Shown: positions 1 to 10,906 of the stretch, one piece after another | How the letters are laid out: each line of letters opens with the position of its first letter | Numbering within the stretch: the stretch's first letter is position 1 | Assembly (NCBI GenBank): GCA_014529385.2 | Contig: JABFUD020000296.1 | Span: forward strand, 1-51,357 | Source: Adiantum capillus-veneris | Taxonomy: Eukaryota; Streptophyta; Polypodiopsida; Polypodiales; Pteridaceae | Direction of reading: 5' to 3' | DNA length: 51,357 nt | Notes under the pieces: generated by a model | Database searches by the model: none | Told to the model about the DNA's origin: nothing | The model's input: only the letters and a program-made list of their open reading frames with translations | Program-made: the position numbers and the translations under genes

Positions 1-1200
1 TGCTTAATTCCTATTGGCTTGACCTGGGGAGGTCCAATGAGGCAAAATCCAGACCTATTTAGCAGCTAGGGCTCGCCCAGAGAGAGGGGGGGCTGATTTT
101 TGCTTGGCATTGACACACACACACTCACACTTGACCATGTGTGAAGGAAGAATACTCTATCTCCTCCCAAGCTTTAATGGAGAGCTCATCACCTACTCCA
201 AGCTTGTGAGATAGAAGCCTACATCAACACTCTCTTGGCATATGGATGCAAATCCAACCAAGAGCCAAGCTTCAATGCATGCTCATCTTCTCTACCAAGC
301 TAATTACTAAGCTAAGCTATGCTAATATGAGTGATTATGTGAGGAGATGTACATCTTTCTCGTAAGATACTTCTTTTTCTTCTCAATCTACTCTCATACC
401 CTGCTAGCTCTCACCATCTTCGAAGGTGTGTGAGGTCTTGGGTCTGAGAACGGGGATAATTCAAGTTGTGTTTGATTAAGTGTTTTGCTTGGTGTATGAA
501 GCTTCCATCTTCATTGCACTAGCTAGTCTTGAAGGAACACAAAGAATTGTATTGTACAATGTCTCTCTTGATGGGAGAAACCATAATACAAAGCCTTTTG
601 GAGGGGGGACCGCTCCATGCAAATCCGGTCCTCAACTGTTGTCAATAGCTTAATTTCTCTCTCTTTTGAAAGTATTGTCGATGCTATCTAACTAGGTGTT
701 ATGCTTTTTGTTGCTCTCTCCACCCAAGCACTCTTGTAATTCTCATTAGGAATCTATTCTAATGAAATGCCCACTATGTTCATGCTAATTTCCGCTACAC
801 ATAAGATTTTAGGCCATTAAATGTTACAGTACTTGCTGAGTGCCTTTAGGATTGTAGGATTGTAGAATTAGATTAGGATTTTGAGAATGATTGATAGACA
901 AGACAAGTCTTAAGATCAATGCTCAAGAAACCATAAAAAACAAGAAAACGAGTGTTTGTGGACACTTTCCACAACCCCATTGCAGTAGAACCTAGGAGTA
1001 GGGTAAGTAGAATCCGAGATTTCAGAACATTGCTCTCTCCAAAAGAATCAATTGTGAGTTGTTATGTGAAGTTGCAGAATTTCAGGTCTACAGCTAGAAA
1101 TAGCACCAGAAGATTGTCAACCACTCAATCCGGCTGGAGAGTATGCTTTAAAAGTTGTATGAACCAGTAGGCAAGGTCAAGGACACATTGAGATAAAAAT
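1..1200. other. Non-coding flank, no gene seen
   Basis: This stretch is moderately AT-rich with a short (CA)n run near 111-127. Only one short ORF (952-1170) lies in it and it resembles nothing I recognise. It directly precedes the palindromic leader of gypsy element A, so it may hold that element's 5' LTR or 5' flank. I could find no primer-binding site (neither TGGTATCAGAGC nor TGGCGCCG-type) and no copy of this stretch downstream, so no LTR is called. Confidence 0.5.
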
Positions 1201-1210
1201 TTCCAGAGTT

Positions 1211-2230
1211 TGCAAAAACTCAAATTATTTACTTTTTCTTGACATTTTAGGCCAAATTAAGTTTTGACTTGACTCAGAGGCTTAAAATAGCTCATGAAAA
1301 GACTGTCCAGGGAAAAAGTTCAAAAAAGTGTTCATTTTATGCTTAAAGTAAATAATTGTGATTATTTACTTTTAGCTCCAAACTGACTAAAGTTGATACC
1401 AGAGACTCTATGCATGTGTACAAACAACTTTGTAAAGGCCCATAGAATTTGGATCACCAAACTGACCAAAAACTGAGAAAAAATTGAACTCTGTATTGAC
1501 TTTCGAGAACTTGAGTGTAAATTGGGAAAAATTTTGTTCAAACTCAATGAAACTTGATTCAAGGCTTATATTGATGTGATAAACAAGTGTATATGCTCAG
1601 TTGACCAAAAGATGTAAAAATTTACCAAAAGTCAATAATCGCGATTATTTACATCTACCCCATTTTTCAACTTTTTTGACCAAGTCAGCATACCACTAGC
1701 TTTACCATGTTGTATTAAGCCCACAAACCAAACTTGGTAAGATTTGGATCATTGGATTGAAAATTGTGGCCAAATTTGCAAAGTTAGTTTGCAGATACAA
1801 AATTGATGACCATTTGAACAAAAATTATCCAAACTTGATGAAACTTGGCTAGGGAGCTTAAGTTAAGCTGCCTAACAGATCTGTGTCAAGAGTGTGTCCA
1901 AAACTTGCAAAAAAAATAACAGGAGTAAATAATCGTGATTATTTACATCTGCTACAAAATTTGATATTCTTGCACGTTTGAGTATACCACAAGGTCAAGC
2001 ATATCAAGTAGACCACACAAATAAATTTTGGTGAAATTTGGATCACAATAGTGAAACTTAAGCCAGATTCTTCAAAACTGAGTCTATCTGGACACGAAAC
2101 AGCTGATAACTTGAACAATTTTTTTTCGAACTTAGTGAAACTTGTCGAGAGACCTTAACAAGTTGTTTACTTGGAAAATCAAGACAAAAAGTGCAAAAGC
2201 TAAGAAAAGTAAATAATCATGATTATTTAC
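1211..2230 (+). repeat. Palindrome array 1 in the leader of gypsy element A
   Basis: Four near-perfect palindromes with core TAAATAATCGCGATTATTTA lie at 1348-1369, 1631-1652, 1925-1946 and 2209-2230 (the last is a perfect 22-bp palindrome with centre CATG). A right half-site is seen at 1224-1232. Start-to-start spacing is about 137 (inferred from the half-site), then 283, 294 and 284 bp. The first full copy extends to AAAG...CTTT arms. Centres are TGTG, CGCG, CGTG and CATG, all reachable from CGCG by CpG transitions. The DNA between the palindromes does not align from unit to unit beyond scattered short phrases. The array ends about 380 bp upstream of the first element A ORF, so it occupies the leader before gag. 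Confidence 0.9.
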
Positions 2231-2610
2231 TACTGCTACACAGAGACACCAGTTTTGACTTTTGAAATTGTACAATGTTAGATCAACATAATACAAGGCC
2301 ACCGAGAAATTTGGGTTCAATTGGCTCCAAATTGGTACATGTTCACTCAGTTTCCAGGTTGCAGATTAGTCCTTTGACTTTATGCAAAAGTGGAATCTGA
2401 AAGTCTTAATTGTTTGCTGACTCACTTAGCTCAATTTGAAGAGATACACATAGACCAGTCACAATAGTTAGCAAGAATTGTACAGTCTTTGTGAAAGAAT
2501 AGATGAATTGATTAAAACTGATACAGGAATCAGGTTGCAGACAAGGTATTGAAAGATTGACAAAAGTTGCAATCAAGTCAAGTGGAAGAAGTTGAGAGCA
2601 AGTCAATTCG

Positions 2611-2961
2611 ATGGTAAGTACTCTATCCAGGGCTGTACGAGTCCATATGAACCTTAGATCTGGTCGTATACTAGCAAATCAAAGTATATTTGGAGAGATC
2701 GCTAGTAGAGTATCCACCAAAGAGAGTGTTAATCAAAGAGATCACTTGCACACTATCTTTGAAGAAGTCTCAGACACTTTCTCAGATTCAACATCTGAAA
2801 TGTCTTCCTATTCGACTCATTCAGAAACCGGAAGGATAGTGCAATATAAGCACATACTCTCTTTTTATAAGACTAATCGCCATGGAGCTCAGGTTTACCT
2901 GGATCCTGAAGAAGAGTATGCTATTTGCATTGCTGACCATGGCATAGAGTTTGAAGAGTAA
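2611..2961 (+). pseudogene. Gypsy element A, N-terminal gag-region ORF
   Basis: A 116-codon ORF starts with ATG at 2611, the first good ATG after the palindromic leader. It has a basic start followed by an acidic, Ser-rich middle (residues about 50-70) and no recognised domain. It is followed by hundreds of bases with stops in every frame before the capsid-like part at 3.7 kb. I infer that it is the N-terminal part of the gag polyprotein of element A or a small leader protein. Nothing in it resembles the accessory ORF that follows the second palindrome array at 23.7 kb. Confidence 0.45.
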
Positions 2962-3408
2962 ATCAAGGCAAACAAACAAGGAAAAATGTACATGGATAGA
3001 AATGGAACTCAGTATTTACACGTTGAAAACCATGACATGAAATGGGGGTTAGAGATAAATACCATAATTCCAGATATGGTAGCAAAGAAGGACCACCGAC
3101 TTTAGAATTTGAGGGATACGATCAAAGTTGATTTGAAGCCTTTGAAACGGTTTAGTACGGATAATCCTAGGATCGGAGTCTATTGTTGGGAGGATAGAAA
3201 TGTCAAAGATCTTCTATGGACTTCACATGCCAAATCAGGACAGTTAACACCAATGAAGATCATTTATATCTTCAAAATCAAAGACAAGGGTTTAGCGGAT
3301 CTACTAGCCTACCTGTTTCAGGATTGTTAGAACAATAACTTTGTTATGATGACTCTTGAGGAGGTGGAATAGACCAAATATCAAGGGTACTCCATAAGGG
3401 ATTGGATA

Positions 3409-4302
3409 TTGGGCCAAGGACGGGGCCAAGGACTAGAAACTATTCCAAAAGATGACCTCCGTGAGAAATCTTTTGAGAGTAATGTTAAAAAACCAAAAAC
3501 CACCTCATCACAAAGAAAACCGGGTGACACTAAATCCAGTCCAGGGCTACATGAGTCACTATTTCCAAAAGACTGGTTTGAAGGACTCGGAACAGGACAA
3601 ACTGACAGGAGAACGACAGTTGAACCAAATAGACATTTTAGACCAGCTGATTTTCAAAAATGAGTCAGAAAATACAGTGGATCTCGGGATCCATACAACA
3701 CTTAGCAAGCTTTAAACAAGTGCTAAGAGCAAAACACATATTGATTTCCATACTCAATTCAAGGGGATTCGAATGACATTAGAGAGAAAAACACTGACAT
3801 GGTTCCAAAACATTCCACCAAGGTCAATTATGGACTTAAATACATTTGCTCAAGGATTTATAGCTGTATGTTCCAATACGCGGATCAAACATAATATGTT
3901 AGATCAAATCTATAGCTTCAAATAGAAACAAGGTGAGTCTATTAGGGATTGTGCAACTAGAATGAAGCAATACATTGCAAGATGCCCAGAGCTAGAGATA
4001 CCTGCAGAGAAAAGACTAATATCATTGTTTCTAGAGGGACTGATAGCAAGAATCATACAACCTTAGAAGAGTGTGTGTCAGATGCTATTGACTTAGGGGA
4101 CAATTGTGATATTTTCAACGCAGAATATGTCCCTAAGGATAACCAAATGGAGAAAACAGCATCCACCAAACAAGCACTAGTGGGAATGGCTGCTGCAGCA
4201 CCGCTTTTAGCCATAGAAGACATGCTCAAAAGGATGAATGGCATGATGAATAACATGCAAAGAGCACCTATGAGGGGATCGTGGCAAGGGATTCCTCCAT
4301 AG
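3409..4302 (+). pseudogene. Gypsy element A gag, capsid-like domain (decayed)
   Basis: From about 3718 the frame reads through a stretch with the plant Retrotrans_gag signature: a 'ltWFqniPPrSI' segment, then a 'GESIRDC' motif and 'LFLEGLIARI'. This family forms the virus-like particle that packages the RNA. The frame is broken by a TAA at 3713, a TAG near 3922, and a frameshift near 4062, after which reading resumes in another frame to 4302. The product would be non-functional. It lies between the leader and the zinc-knuckle region, as expected for gag. Confidence 0.75.
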
Positions 4303-4914
4303 GGAAAACCAATTAGGCCTCAAAAGTGGTGTGCAATGGAGGATAAATGGACCAACCATGAGACAAATGAGTGTTATTACCAACCAAAGTATGATGGGAA
4401 TGTTCAATAAATGCATATGAGACCACAAGGTCAACCCATGTACAGATATCAACCTAATATGGCCCCAGCTCAAAGACCACCAATGGGTATGGAAAGACCT
4501 CAGTCTATGTTGGGTCAACAACCTCCATATCCGAGACATAATGCAGTACCTACAAAGTACATGCATCCAGAGGGAGTCATAGACGAACAAGAACTAGTGC
4601 CTTTTACACCCTATGATGAGCCTAGTCCATCTACAATAATGGTAGATGGAGATTGATATAATTCACATCCACCACCAATGGAAGAACCTGTGACTTATAC
4701 TACACCAGAGCTTGCACCAATGTACTATGTAGCTAATCAAGGTGTTAGACCTCCTATGGTAAGACCCATCATTAAGCCAAGAACTGGAAACTGTCATAAC
4801 TATGGTGCGAATGCCGAGAGCCTGACAAGAACCTCAAGCCAGCTGAAGCTTATTGCATACAATGTTGCAAAAAGGGAGGACACTTCCCTGAAGATTGTCC
4901 AAAAAATACTTTAA
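4303..4914 (+). pseudogene. Gypsy element A gag, Pro-rich linker and zinc knuckle
   Basis: Several short frames (4411-4656, 4678-4914) encode Met/Pro/Gln-rich sequence of the kind found between capsid and nucleocapsid. At 4854-4898 a Cys-x2-Cys-x5-His-x4-Cys pattern can be read (CIQC, then H, then EDC), a slightly enlarged CCHC knuckle, normally CX2CX4HX4C. Zinc knuckles bind genomic RNA. The motif lies in a different frame from the ORF that ends at 4914, so at least one frameshift separates it from the linker. Confidence 0.7.
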
Positions 4915-5132
4915 ACAAGGGAAAAACAGTAGTGAACGTAGTCCAAGTAATACCTAGTAGCTCATCTGAGAGTGAACCGATTGTTCCAATCAAGGTAATC
5001 ACCAGAGCCCAGGCTAAAAAAAGAAACATAACTCCTCTGATGACTCGGAGAATACAAAAATTTCCTCTCAAAAAACCAAAAGAAGCAGAAGCAAAAGGTA
5101 TGAGATGAGAAAAACAAAAACAAAGGACTAAA

Positions 5133-5924
5133 ATGGAGGAGAAAGCAAAGAAATTATTCCAAAAAAAAGTGAAAGAAACTAGAAGTGAAATCAAGAAAAC
5201 CACGGTGAAATCTAGAGGATCAATTTTGATAAACAAAATTTTTGAGCCGATTAATGTAGCCTTGGAAGCTTACCTAGCAGGACTTAAAGCAGGCCAAAAC
5301 ATGGAAAACAAATGAAAAAACTATCATTTTCCAGACATGGAAGCAGCTAAGCTTGAAGCTTATCAAAATTTGGAAAGAATCGCTCAAGAGATGCTGGAAA
5401 AACAAAAACCCAAGCTCAAAAGTATGAAAAAACTTGAGGAGCTTGTGGTAGGAACCAATAAAGAAAAACCCAAAGTGGTGGTAGAACCCCACCTTGAAAC
5501 AAAAGAGCCAGAACTTATAGTGCTGGACAATGAAGATGCCTTAGACGGAATTCCATTCATAGAAGAAGACAGGAAAAAAGTTAGAGAGATTAATGATGGG
5601 AGCTTAACTCTAAAGTCATCTCCTATAGAGGAAGTTTGGTTAGACAATCTACCTCCTGATATGGACATGGATGTACAATCCTTGTATGGGGATTGTGGCT
5701 CCGAAGCTTCAGGAATGTCTAAACCGTTGACTTTGAAAACACTACCCTCTTACTTGGGAGATAACAAAGATGAATCCATAGTGTGTAAATCCACTCAGGT
5801 AAAAAGGGTGGAACAGACCCTAGAGGTAGACAACATCCATTTAATCATGTCTATACCCATTCAATGCACTCTTACTTTAAGAGAATTATTAAAAATCAGA
5901 CCATATTTATGGAATGATCTATAG
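5133..5924 (+). pseudogene. Gypsy element A gag-protease linker, charged
   Basis: Two ORFs (5133-5315 and 5337-5924) encode a highly charged Lys/Glu-rich stretch followed by an acidic segment ending at a TAG. Upstream, a 'ITRAQAKKR' phrase resembles the linker often found between nucleocapsid and protease in plant gypsy elements. There is no catalytic motif. It leads directly into the decayed protease, with which it would have been co-translated. Confidence 0.55.
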
Positions 5925-5939
5925 AAAACTCTAGAGAAG

Positions 5940-6372
5940 GTGGGGATAGCAGTGCTAATCGCAAAAAAAATGGAAAAATTGAAACACAAATTGGATAGAA
6001 AAGAGATACAATCTGTTCCAATGAACAATGTTGGAGAATACTGCAAAGGGGAAGAAGAAAACACAACCCTTTCGATGAGATATAATGATATAAAAACCAT
6101 GGCAATACTGAATAGTGGGACAGGCATAGCCATAGCCATGAAAGCAGTATGGGAATCATGGGGACAACAACCATTAGACAAACTTGAATGAAATTGCAAT
6201 TGGCTGATGGAAACATTGAAAGACCCTTAGTCTACTTGAAAAAGTGTTAATTCATGTGGGATTGAATACCAACACACTTTTGCCATAGTAGATTTTGGAA
6301 AGAAACTCACTTACGAAATCATCTTGGGAAGAACTTTCATGGGACAAGTACAAATCATCCAAGATTAGGGAA
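5940..6372 (+). pseudogene. Gypsy element A protease 1, catalytic Asp lost
   Basis: A retropepsin fold can be followed: the active-site loop reads LNSGTGIAI (codon AAT at 6111-6113), then 'LQLADGN' and finally 'IILGRTF'. In this family the loop is D-S/T-G-A/S, so the catalytic Asp has become Asn by one G-to-A change. The ORF stops at 6191 and the rest is shifted. It sits in the standard gag-PR-RT position. A second, intact-looking retropepsin lies after the integrase at 20,487. Confidence 0.75.
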
Positions 6373-7440
6373 CAATTATGTGTACTTGAAGCAAGTGAGA
6401 TCAATAACAAGGGTCAATCTAAAAGATCACACTTATAGAGATGTCATGAAAACACCCATACATGAGTTTAATTCAATTCTTCGGCTGAAACTAAGCCTCC
6501 ATCTTGGTTGAACAAGGACACACACTATTTGGATGTGTGGAGCCTCAGAAAACTCGAGCTTAAAGCGAGAAGAATGTATCTTAGAAAGGGATTGCACAGA
6601 TGAAGCCTATGTACCTTAACCCTTTCCAGAGCATTTGTTTGAGCCATTTGAGTGGACTCAAATTTTAGCAACAATGGATGTATGTGTAAATACGTCTATG
6701 CCTACTCAATTTTTCAATGAGGATGGCTATGAGATAATTCCCATACAAATAATCTCAACCCTTCACATTGAAGACAAAATTCAAGAATCCAAGGATTTGA
6801 TGAAAGCTCAACAAGTCTTTTCAAACCTCTACTATGATGCAACAGATGAGCTAGAAGAACATTCAACTACCTCGTATGATTCGGGATCAGCAAAAGAACA
6901 TGTGAGGGCTAAGCTACTCATGAAAGGAGGGGAGGAAAAGTTTTTTGACTTTCCAAACCAGAGACCGAGAAGACAGAAATGGTACAGAAGAAAAAGAGAC
7001 ACCAAAAACTTGAAAGCTAGACCTATGCCATCAATCTCCGATAGAACACAGTTCCTAATGCAGATAGATGCACATGATTGTGTCAATCACAAAATCACTG
7101 GTAGATATCTTTTAAACAAAAAATAGGAAATATCAAAAACATCAAGAAAAACGACAAAGGAAACTCAAGCAAAACCGAAACACCAGGAGAAGAATACAAT
7201 AATGACACGAGTTGAACGGAAAAAGAAGTATCAAGAGTTGAAAAAAGCTCTAAAGGAGATATATACAACTAAAATGGAAACCACTAAGGAGGAAGGTAAA
7301 TATGTCATGAGTGCTCCATCCCATTACAAAAAATATACTCTCCAAGACCCAAAAATCATAGTCGAACAACCTGTTAGGGAACTACAAAATAGGGCAAGTC
7401 CTACGAAGGACTTGAGAACGCAAAAAAGATAGATCTACCA
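6373..7440 (+). pseudogene. Gypsy element A protease-RT connecting region
   Basis: This region contains ORFs of 163 codons (6635-7126) and 76 codons (7202-7432). Both are rich in Lys/Glu/Asp and lack recognisable domains. In plant gypsy elements a long acidic linker commonly separates the protease from RT, and position and composition fit. Stops at 7124 and 7430 break the frame before the RT begins. Confidence 0.5.
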
Positions 7441-7485
7441 GGAGAAGCCTAGACCTCTCTACATTACAAATGTAGCCAGGTCTAG

Positions 7486-7593
7486 GCTTACTAAAAGAAT
7501 ACCGAGATATCTTTGCTTGGTCTTATAAGAAGAAGAAGATCTTTTGTTAAGCTTACTAAAAGAATACCGAGATATCTTTGCTTGGTCTTATAA
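7486..7593 (+). repeat. 65-bp tandem duplication at the RT start of element A
   Basis: A 43-bp sequence beginning GCTTACTAAAAGAATACCGA occurs at 7486-7528 and again at 7551-7593, separated by 22 bp. The step of 65 bp is not a multiple of three, so the duplication shifts the frame. The repeated part codes for the 'LLKEYRDIFAWSY' segment that precedes RT in gypsy elements. Confidence 0.9.
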
Positions 7594-8016
7594 AGATCTC
7601 AAGGGTGTTAATCGAGAAATATGACAAATAATGAAACATTTGCCAGAAAAATCAAAGAAGAGCTTGAAAAGCTAAAGGAAGCCAAATTCATTTATGAAAT
7701 TGAACACATAGATTGGGTGTCTCCAATTGTGGTATTCCCCAAGAAAAATGGAAAGTTAAGAAAGTGAATGCAGCTACCATCAGAGACAACTTTCTTCTTC
7801 CAATCACTGAGCATGTTTTAGAAAGAGGTGTAGAAAAGGAAGCTTACAGATTTTTAGATGGATTTCTGGGATACAATCAACTTTGGTTGACCCCAAAGAT
7901 CATCATAAAACTGCCTTTGTATTGTGGTATTTTTGCGTATCGGTTTATACCTTTTGGATTAACTAATGCTCTTGCCACCTTTCAAAAATTGATGAGCCAT
8001 GCTTTTAAAGAATATA
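7551..8016 (+). pseudogene. Gypsy element A reverse transcriptase, first part
   Basis: The RT begins with 'LLKEYRDIFAWSYKDLKGV', continues with 'VSPIVVFPKKNGKLR', then 'YRFLDGFLGYNQ' and 'RFIPFGLTNALATFQKLMSHAFKEY', in at least three frames. These are RT fingers and palm segments of the gypsy family. The coding sequence is cut after the Tyr codon near 8015 by element B and resumes at 16,958 with '(Y)LWNFLEVYIDDL'. The catalytic YxDD motif therefore lies on the far side of the insertion. Confidence 0.85.
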
Positions 8017-8407
8017 TGTTGACCCTGCACCAGATCAGTACTTGTACTTATGTTTAATCAACCAACTCTTAGTCACTCGGATCTTAGTAAGTCGGAGTCT
8101 TGATAAGTCGGATTTTGGTCAATCGGATGTAACTGTTATAACTGCCAGAAGTTACTATTAAAGGTCATGTTGGTTCACGCGAGAATGTAATTTTGGCTAA
8201 AATGGAAGTTATCTTTGGACCAAGATGGATCAACTGTGTAGTCTCTTGTTCTATGATTCATGTTTGTTATTCAGTCTGCTGTGTCGGAATTTGGTGAATG
8301 TTGAAATGCTGATGAGTTGAATGTGTTTGCCTTTGTTTAACTCTGTCTTTAGTGTGTGTGACATGTTGTCAACACCTAAGTTTTGTGTGTGTTGATGAAC
8401 CCCAGCA
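8017..8407 (+). repeat. 5' LTR of element B
   Basis: The 391-bp LTR aligns along its whole length with 16581-16957. By eye there are about a dozen substitutions plus one indel of about 15 bp, roughly 97% identity outside the indel. The upstream part carries several copies of a TCGGA box with AAGTCGGA-type surroundings at about 15-bp intervals; this copy has one more box than the 3' LTR. Confidence 0.92.
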
Positions 8408-8566
8408 CTTTGGGGATCTTGCTGTTGTGAATCTGTGGAGAATCATGTATGTCACAACAAGAGAGGAGAGTAGGCAGAGTTTATTATACGAGGGCACGGG
8501 CGCGAGCAGGAAACCTTGATATTGATCCTTTTAGGAGGAGTTCGGTGAGACAGTGAACAGGAGTTA

Positions 8567-9920
8567 TTGAACCAAGGGGCTGAGGGTTCAGTGAGAGCAT
8601 ATGGGAGGCAATTTTTTGGAGCACTTGCCTTGACAGGAAGACCTGCAGGGACAAGAAGAAGGCTTCAGTTTGACCCACTACAGGGGGCTACAAGGCAAAG
8701 ACCTAGGAGACCACCCAGAAATCCTCCCATGGCCCATCCAAACCCTACAGTGAAAGCAGCCAAATTTAGAGGAAAGTTGAAAGAAGATGCAGACTGTCAT
8801 GCTGCCCAGTTTGAAACAAAGTGGTAGGCTACTGGTTATCAGGCCTTTTATAATGACCAAAAAAAGATGGAGCAATTTGCAGCTACATTAGAAGGCAAAG
8901 CCATGAGTTGGTTTAGCCAATATGGTATAGCCCATTTTGCTACCTATAATGCTTTGAAAGCAGCCTTTTTACAGAGATTCAGAAAGGAGAAGACTCCTAT
9001 AGACATTTTGAAGAAACTCAGGGTGATCAGACAAAAGGATATGGTGGTTGAAGATTTTGCTCAAAAGTTCAGAGTTTTGGTTGAGAGACTTCACGGCAAT
9101 GAGAGGTCCACTGATGAGATGTTGGCAGGATATTTTTTGACAGGTTTGAGGAAAGATTTAAAGAATGTTGTGGCAAGTGTGGAGATAGGTCCAGGTTTTG
9201 TTGTACTGGTTGATGCAGCACTAAGACTTGGCAGACCCAAAATGAAGAGTAGGTCCAAAGAAGATGATGATTCTGATGATTCTGGTTGTACTGGTTGATG
9301 CAGCACTAAGAGTGGAGAAAAGACTTGGCAGACCCAAAATGAAGAGTAGGTCCAAAGAAGATGATGATTCTGATGATCAGTCAGACTCCACTGATGCCCG
9401 TGAAACTGATGAAGATGCTGATTCAGATGATGACACTGAGTCAAGTGATGTTGAAGAAAAGTCAAAGAGGAAGAAGAAAAGCACAAAGAAGAAGTCCAAA
9501 AAGGATAAAGCAACCCAAGAAGGGGAATTGGTGAGTAAATTAAAGAGCATTGGTTATTCAGTGTTGGCACCCAAAGCTAAGTTGTATTGTGAAATATGTG
9601 ACAAAGAAGGACATGCCACCTCTAGGTGTTGGTTTAACCCCAGGAATAGGGAGCAGCCAAATGCAGGAAGAGGTAGAGGTGAAGCTGCAGCAAATCAGGT
9701 AGCTCCATTTAGAGAAAGACAACCATTTAATAAACGACCAAGACCTCCAAGACCTCCTTGGAGAGAGCAAAAAAAAAATCAGAGAAGAGGAGACAGAGTG
9801 ATTCCTTGTGTCTATTGTGGATCACCAGACCTTGGGTTGGTCTCAATTGTGAATTATGGATTAGACACAGGGGATAAAGAGGGATGCCCATTGCCAGGCC
9901 TGGTCAGGCAGACCAATAGA
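8567..9920 (+). pseudogene. Element B gag (capsid and zinc knuckle)
   Basis: The frame opens before 8567; a plausible start is the ATG at 8729. The capsid part is clear from 'EGKAMSWFSQYG' through 'FLQRFRKEKTP' to 'LAGYFLTGLRKDL', the Retrotrans_gag family. A TAG at 8825 interrupts it. After a local duplication at 9200-9376 the frame shifts and continues through an acidic/Lys-rich linker to a canonical CCHC knuckle at 9588-9629 (CEIC, H, C). A second Cys pair (CVYC) near 9800 may be the remnant of another knuckle. A frameshift before 9923 leads into the protease frame. Confidence 0.85.
9200..9376 (+). repeat. Tandem duplication inside element B gag
   Basis: The sequence from GTTGTACTGGTTGATGCAGC to the GATGATGATT run is present twice, starting at 9200 and 9285. 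The first copy lacks 12 bp (AGTGGAGAAAAG) flanked by AAG on both sides, which suggests a later slippage deletion. The 85-bp step shifts the reading frame. Confidence 0.9.
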
Positions 9921-9922
9921 GA

Positions 9923-10897
9923 GTGCAACAGCAACCACAACATAATCAACAAGCTCAGGCTAATGTTATTTTGGTGGAAAGTCAGGAGCAGCAGCAACCA
10001 GAGCCAGTCATAGTACATCAGACTGAGCATAAGGAACATGAAGAAGGATGGTATTGTGATTGTTACCAATGTGGTCAGGTGGAAGAAGCTGAAGCACTGG
10101 CAGTTACAAGAGCAAAAGCTAAGGGACCAATTAATTGGAGAGAGCAAACAGATGTGAGGGATAAGGTTCACGAAAAAGTGCAAAAGGAGCAAGTTCAGTA
10201 TGCAGAGGAGAAGAATGAAGAGTTGGAGGTATCCAAGAAACAGAATAAGCTTGACAAGCCAAGTTTGATGCCAACAAAAGAAGACAAAGATTGGTTTGAG
10301 GTACTTGTGAACTCTCCCTTTCAATTGTCATTGGGTCAATTATTATGTATAGTTCCAGCCTTTAAGGAGAAATTGTTAAAGAAGCTTCAGGGTCAGCAAG
10401 ACCAAGTGTTGGCAAACCAGTATCCTGAAGTAATGCTGCAGCAGATTGATCCAGCAGATGTGGATTTTGTAGTACCTATTGTGGTAGTAATGTTTCAAGG
10501 CATGCTATGTAAAGAGGTGTTGCTGGATGGAGGATCAGGGGTGAATATACTTCCTGAGGAGGTTTATAGAAGACTGAAGTTAGGAGGAACATTAGCTCCA
10601 GCACCATTTCAAGTGAAGATTGCAGACTAGAGGAGAGTCCAGCCTTTAGGAATTCTCAAGCAGCAAGCAATTGAAATTGCAGGTATGGTTTTAATTGTGA
10701 ACTTTGTGAAACTTAGAATGAAGGATTCAGATTCTTCCTACAAGATGCTGTTGGGAAGACCCTGGTTTAGACAAGCTAGAGTTAAGAAGGATTGGGGAGA
10801 AAATGTCGTCATGATGAGAAAGGGGAAGCATTCAGTAACCATATCAATGCAGGGAAGAAAACAAATCCCTCCAAAGACTAAACCATTATGTGCTTAG
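9923..10897 (+). pseudogene. Element B protease region
   Basis: One frame runs from 9923 through TAG stops at 10,628 and 10,895. Residues about 195-215 read 'LLDGGSGVNILPEEVYRRL', a retropepsin active-site loop with Asp present (codon at 10,526) but Gly-Gly-Ser-Gly after it instead of the usual Thr/Ser-Gly-Ala. Downstream 'KMLLGRPWFRQA' is the second conserved retropepsin segment. The N-terminal 180 residues are Gln/Glu-rich linker. Protease would cut the gag-pol polyprotein. Confidence 0.85.
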
Positions 10898-10906
10898 ACC
10901 ATAAAC

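Noticed and set aside
1-950. 5' LTR of element A at the window start
   Set aside because: No matching copy downstream, no primer-binding site and no target duplication could be found, so it is only described as flank.
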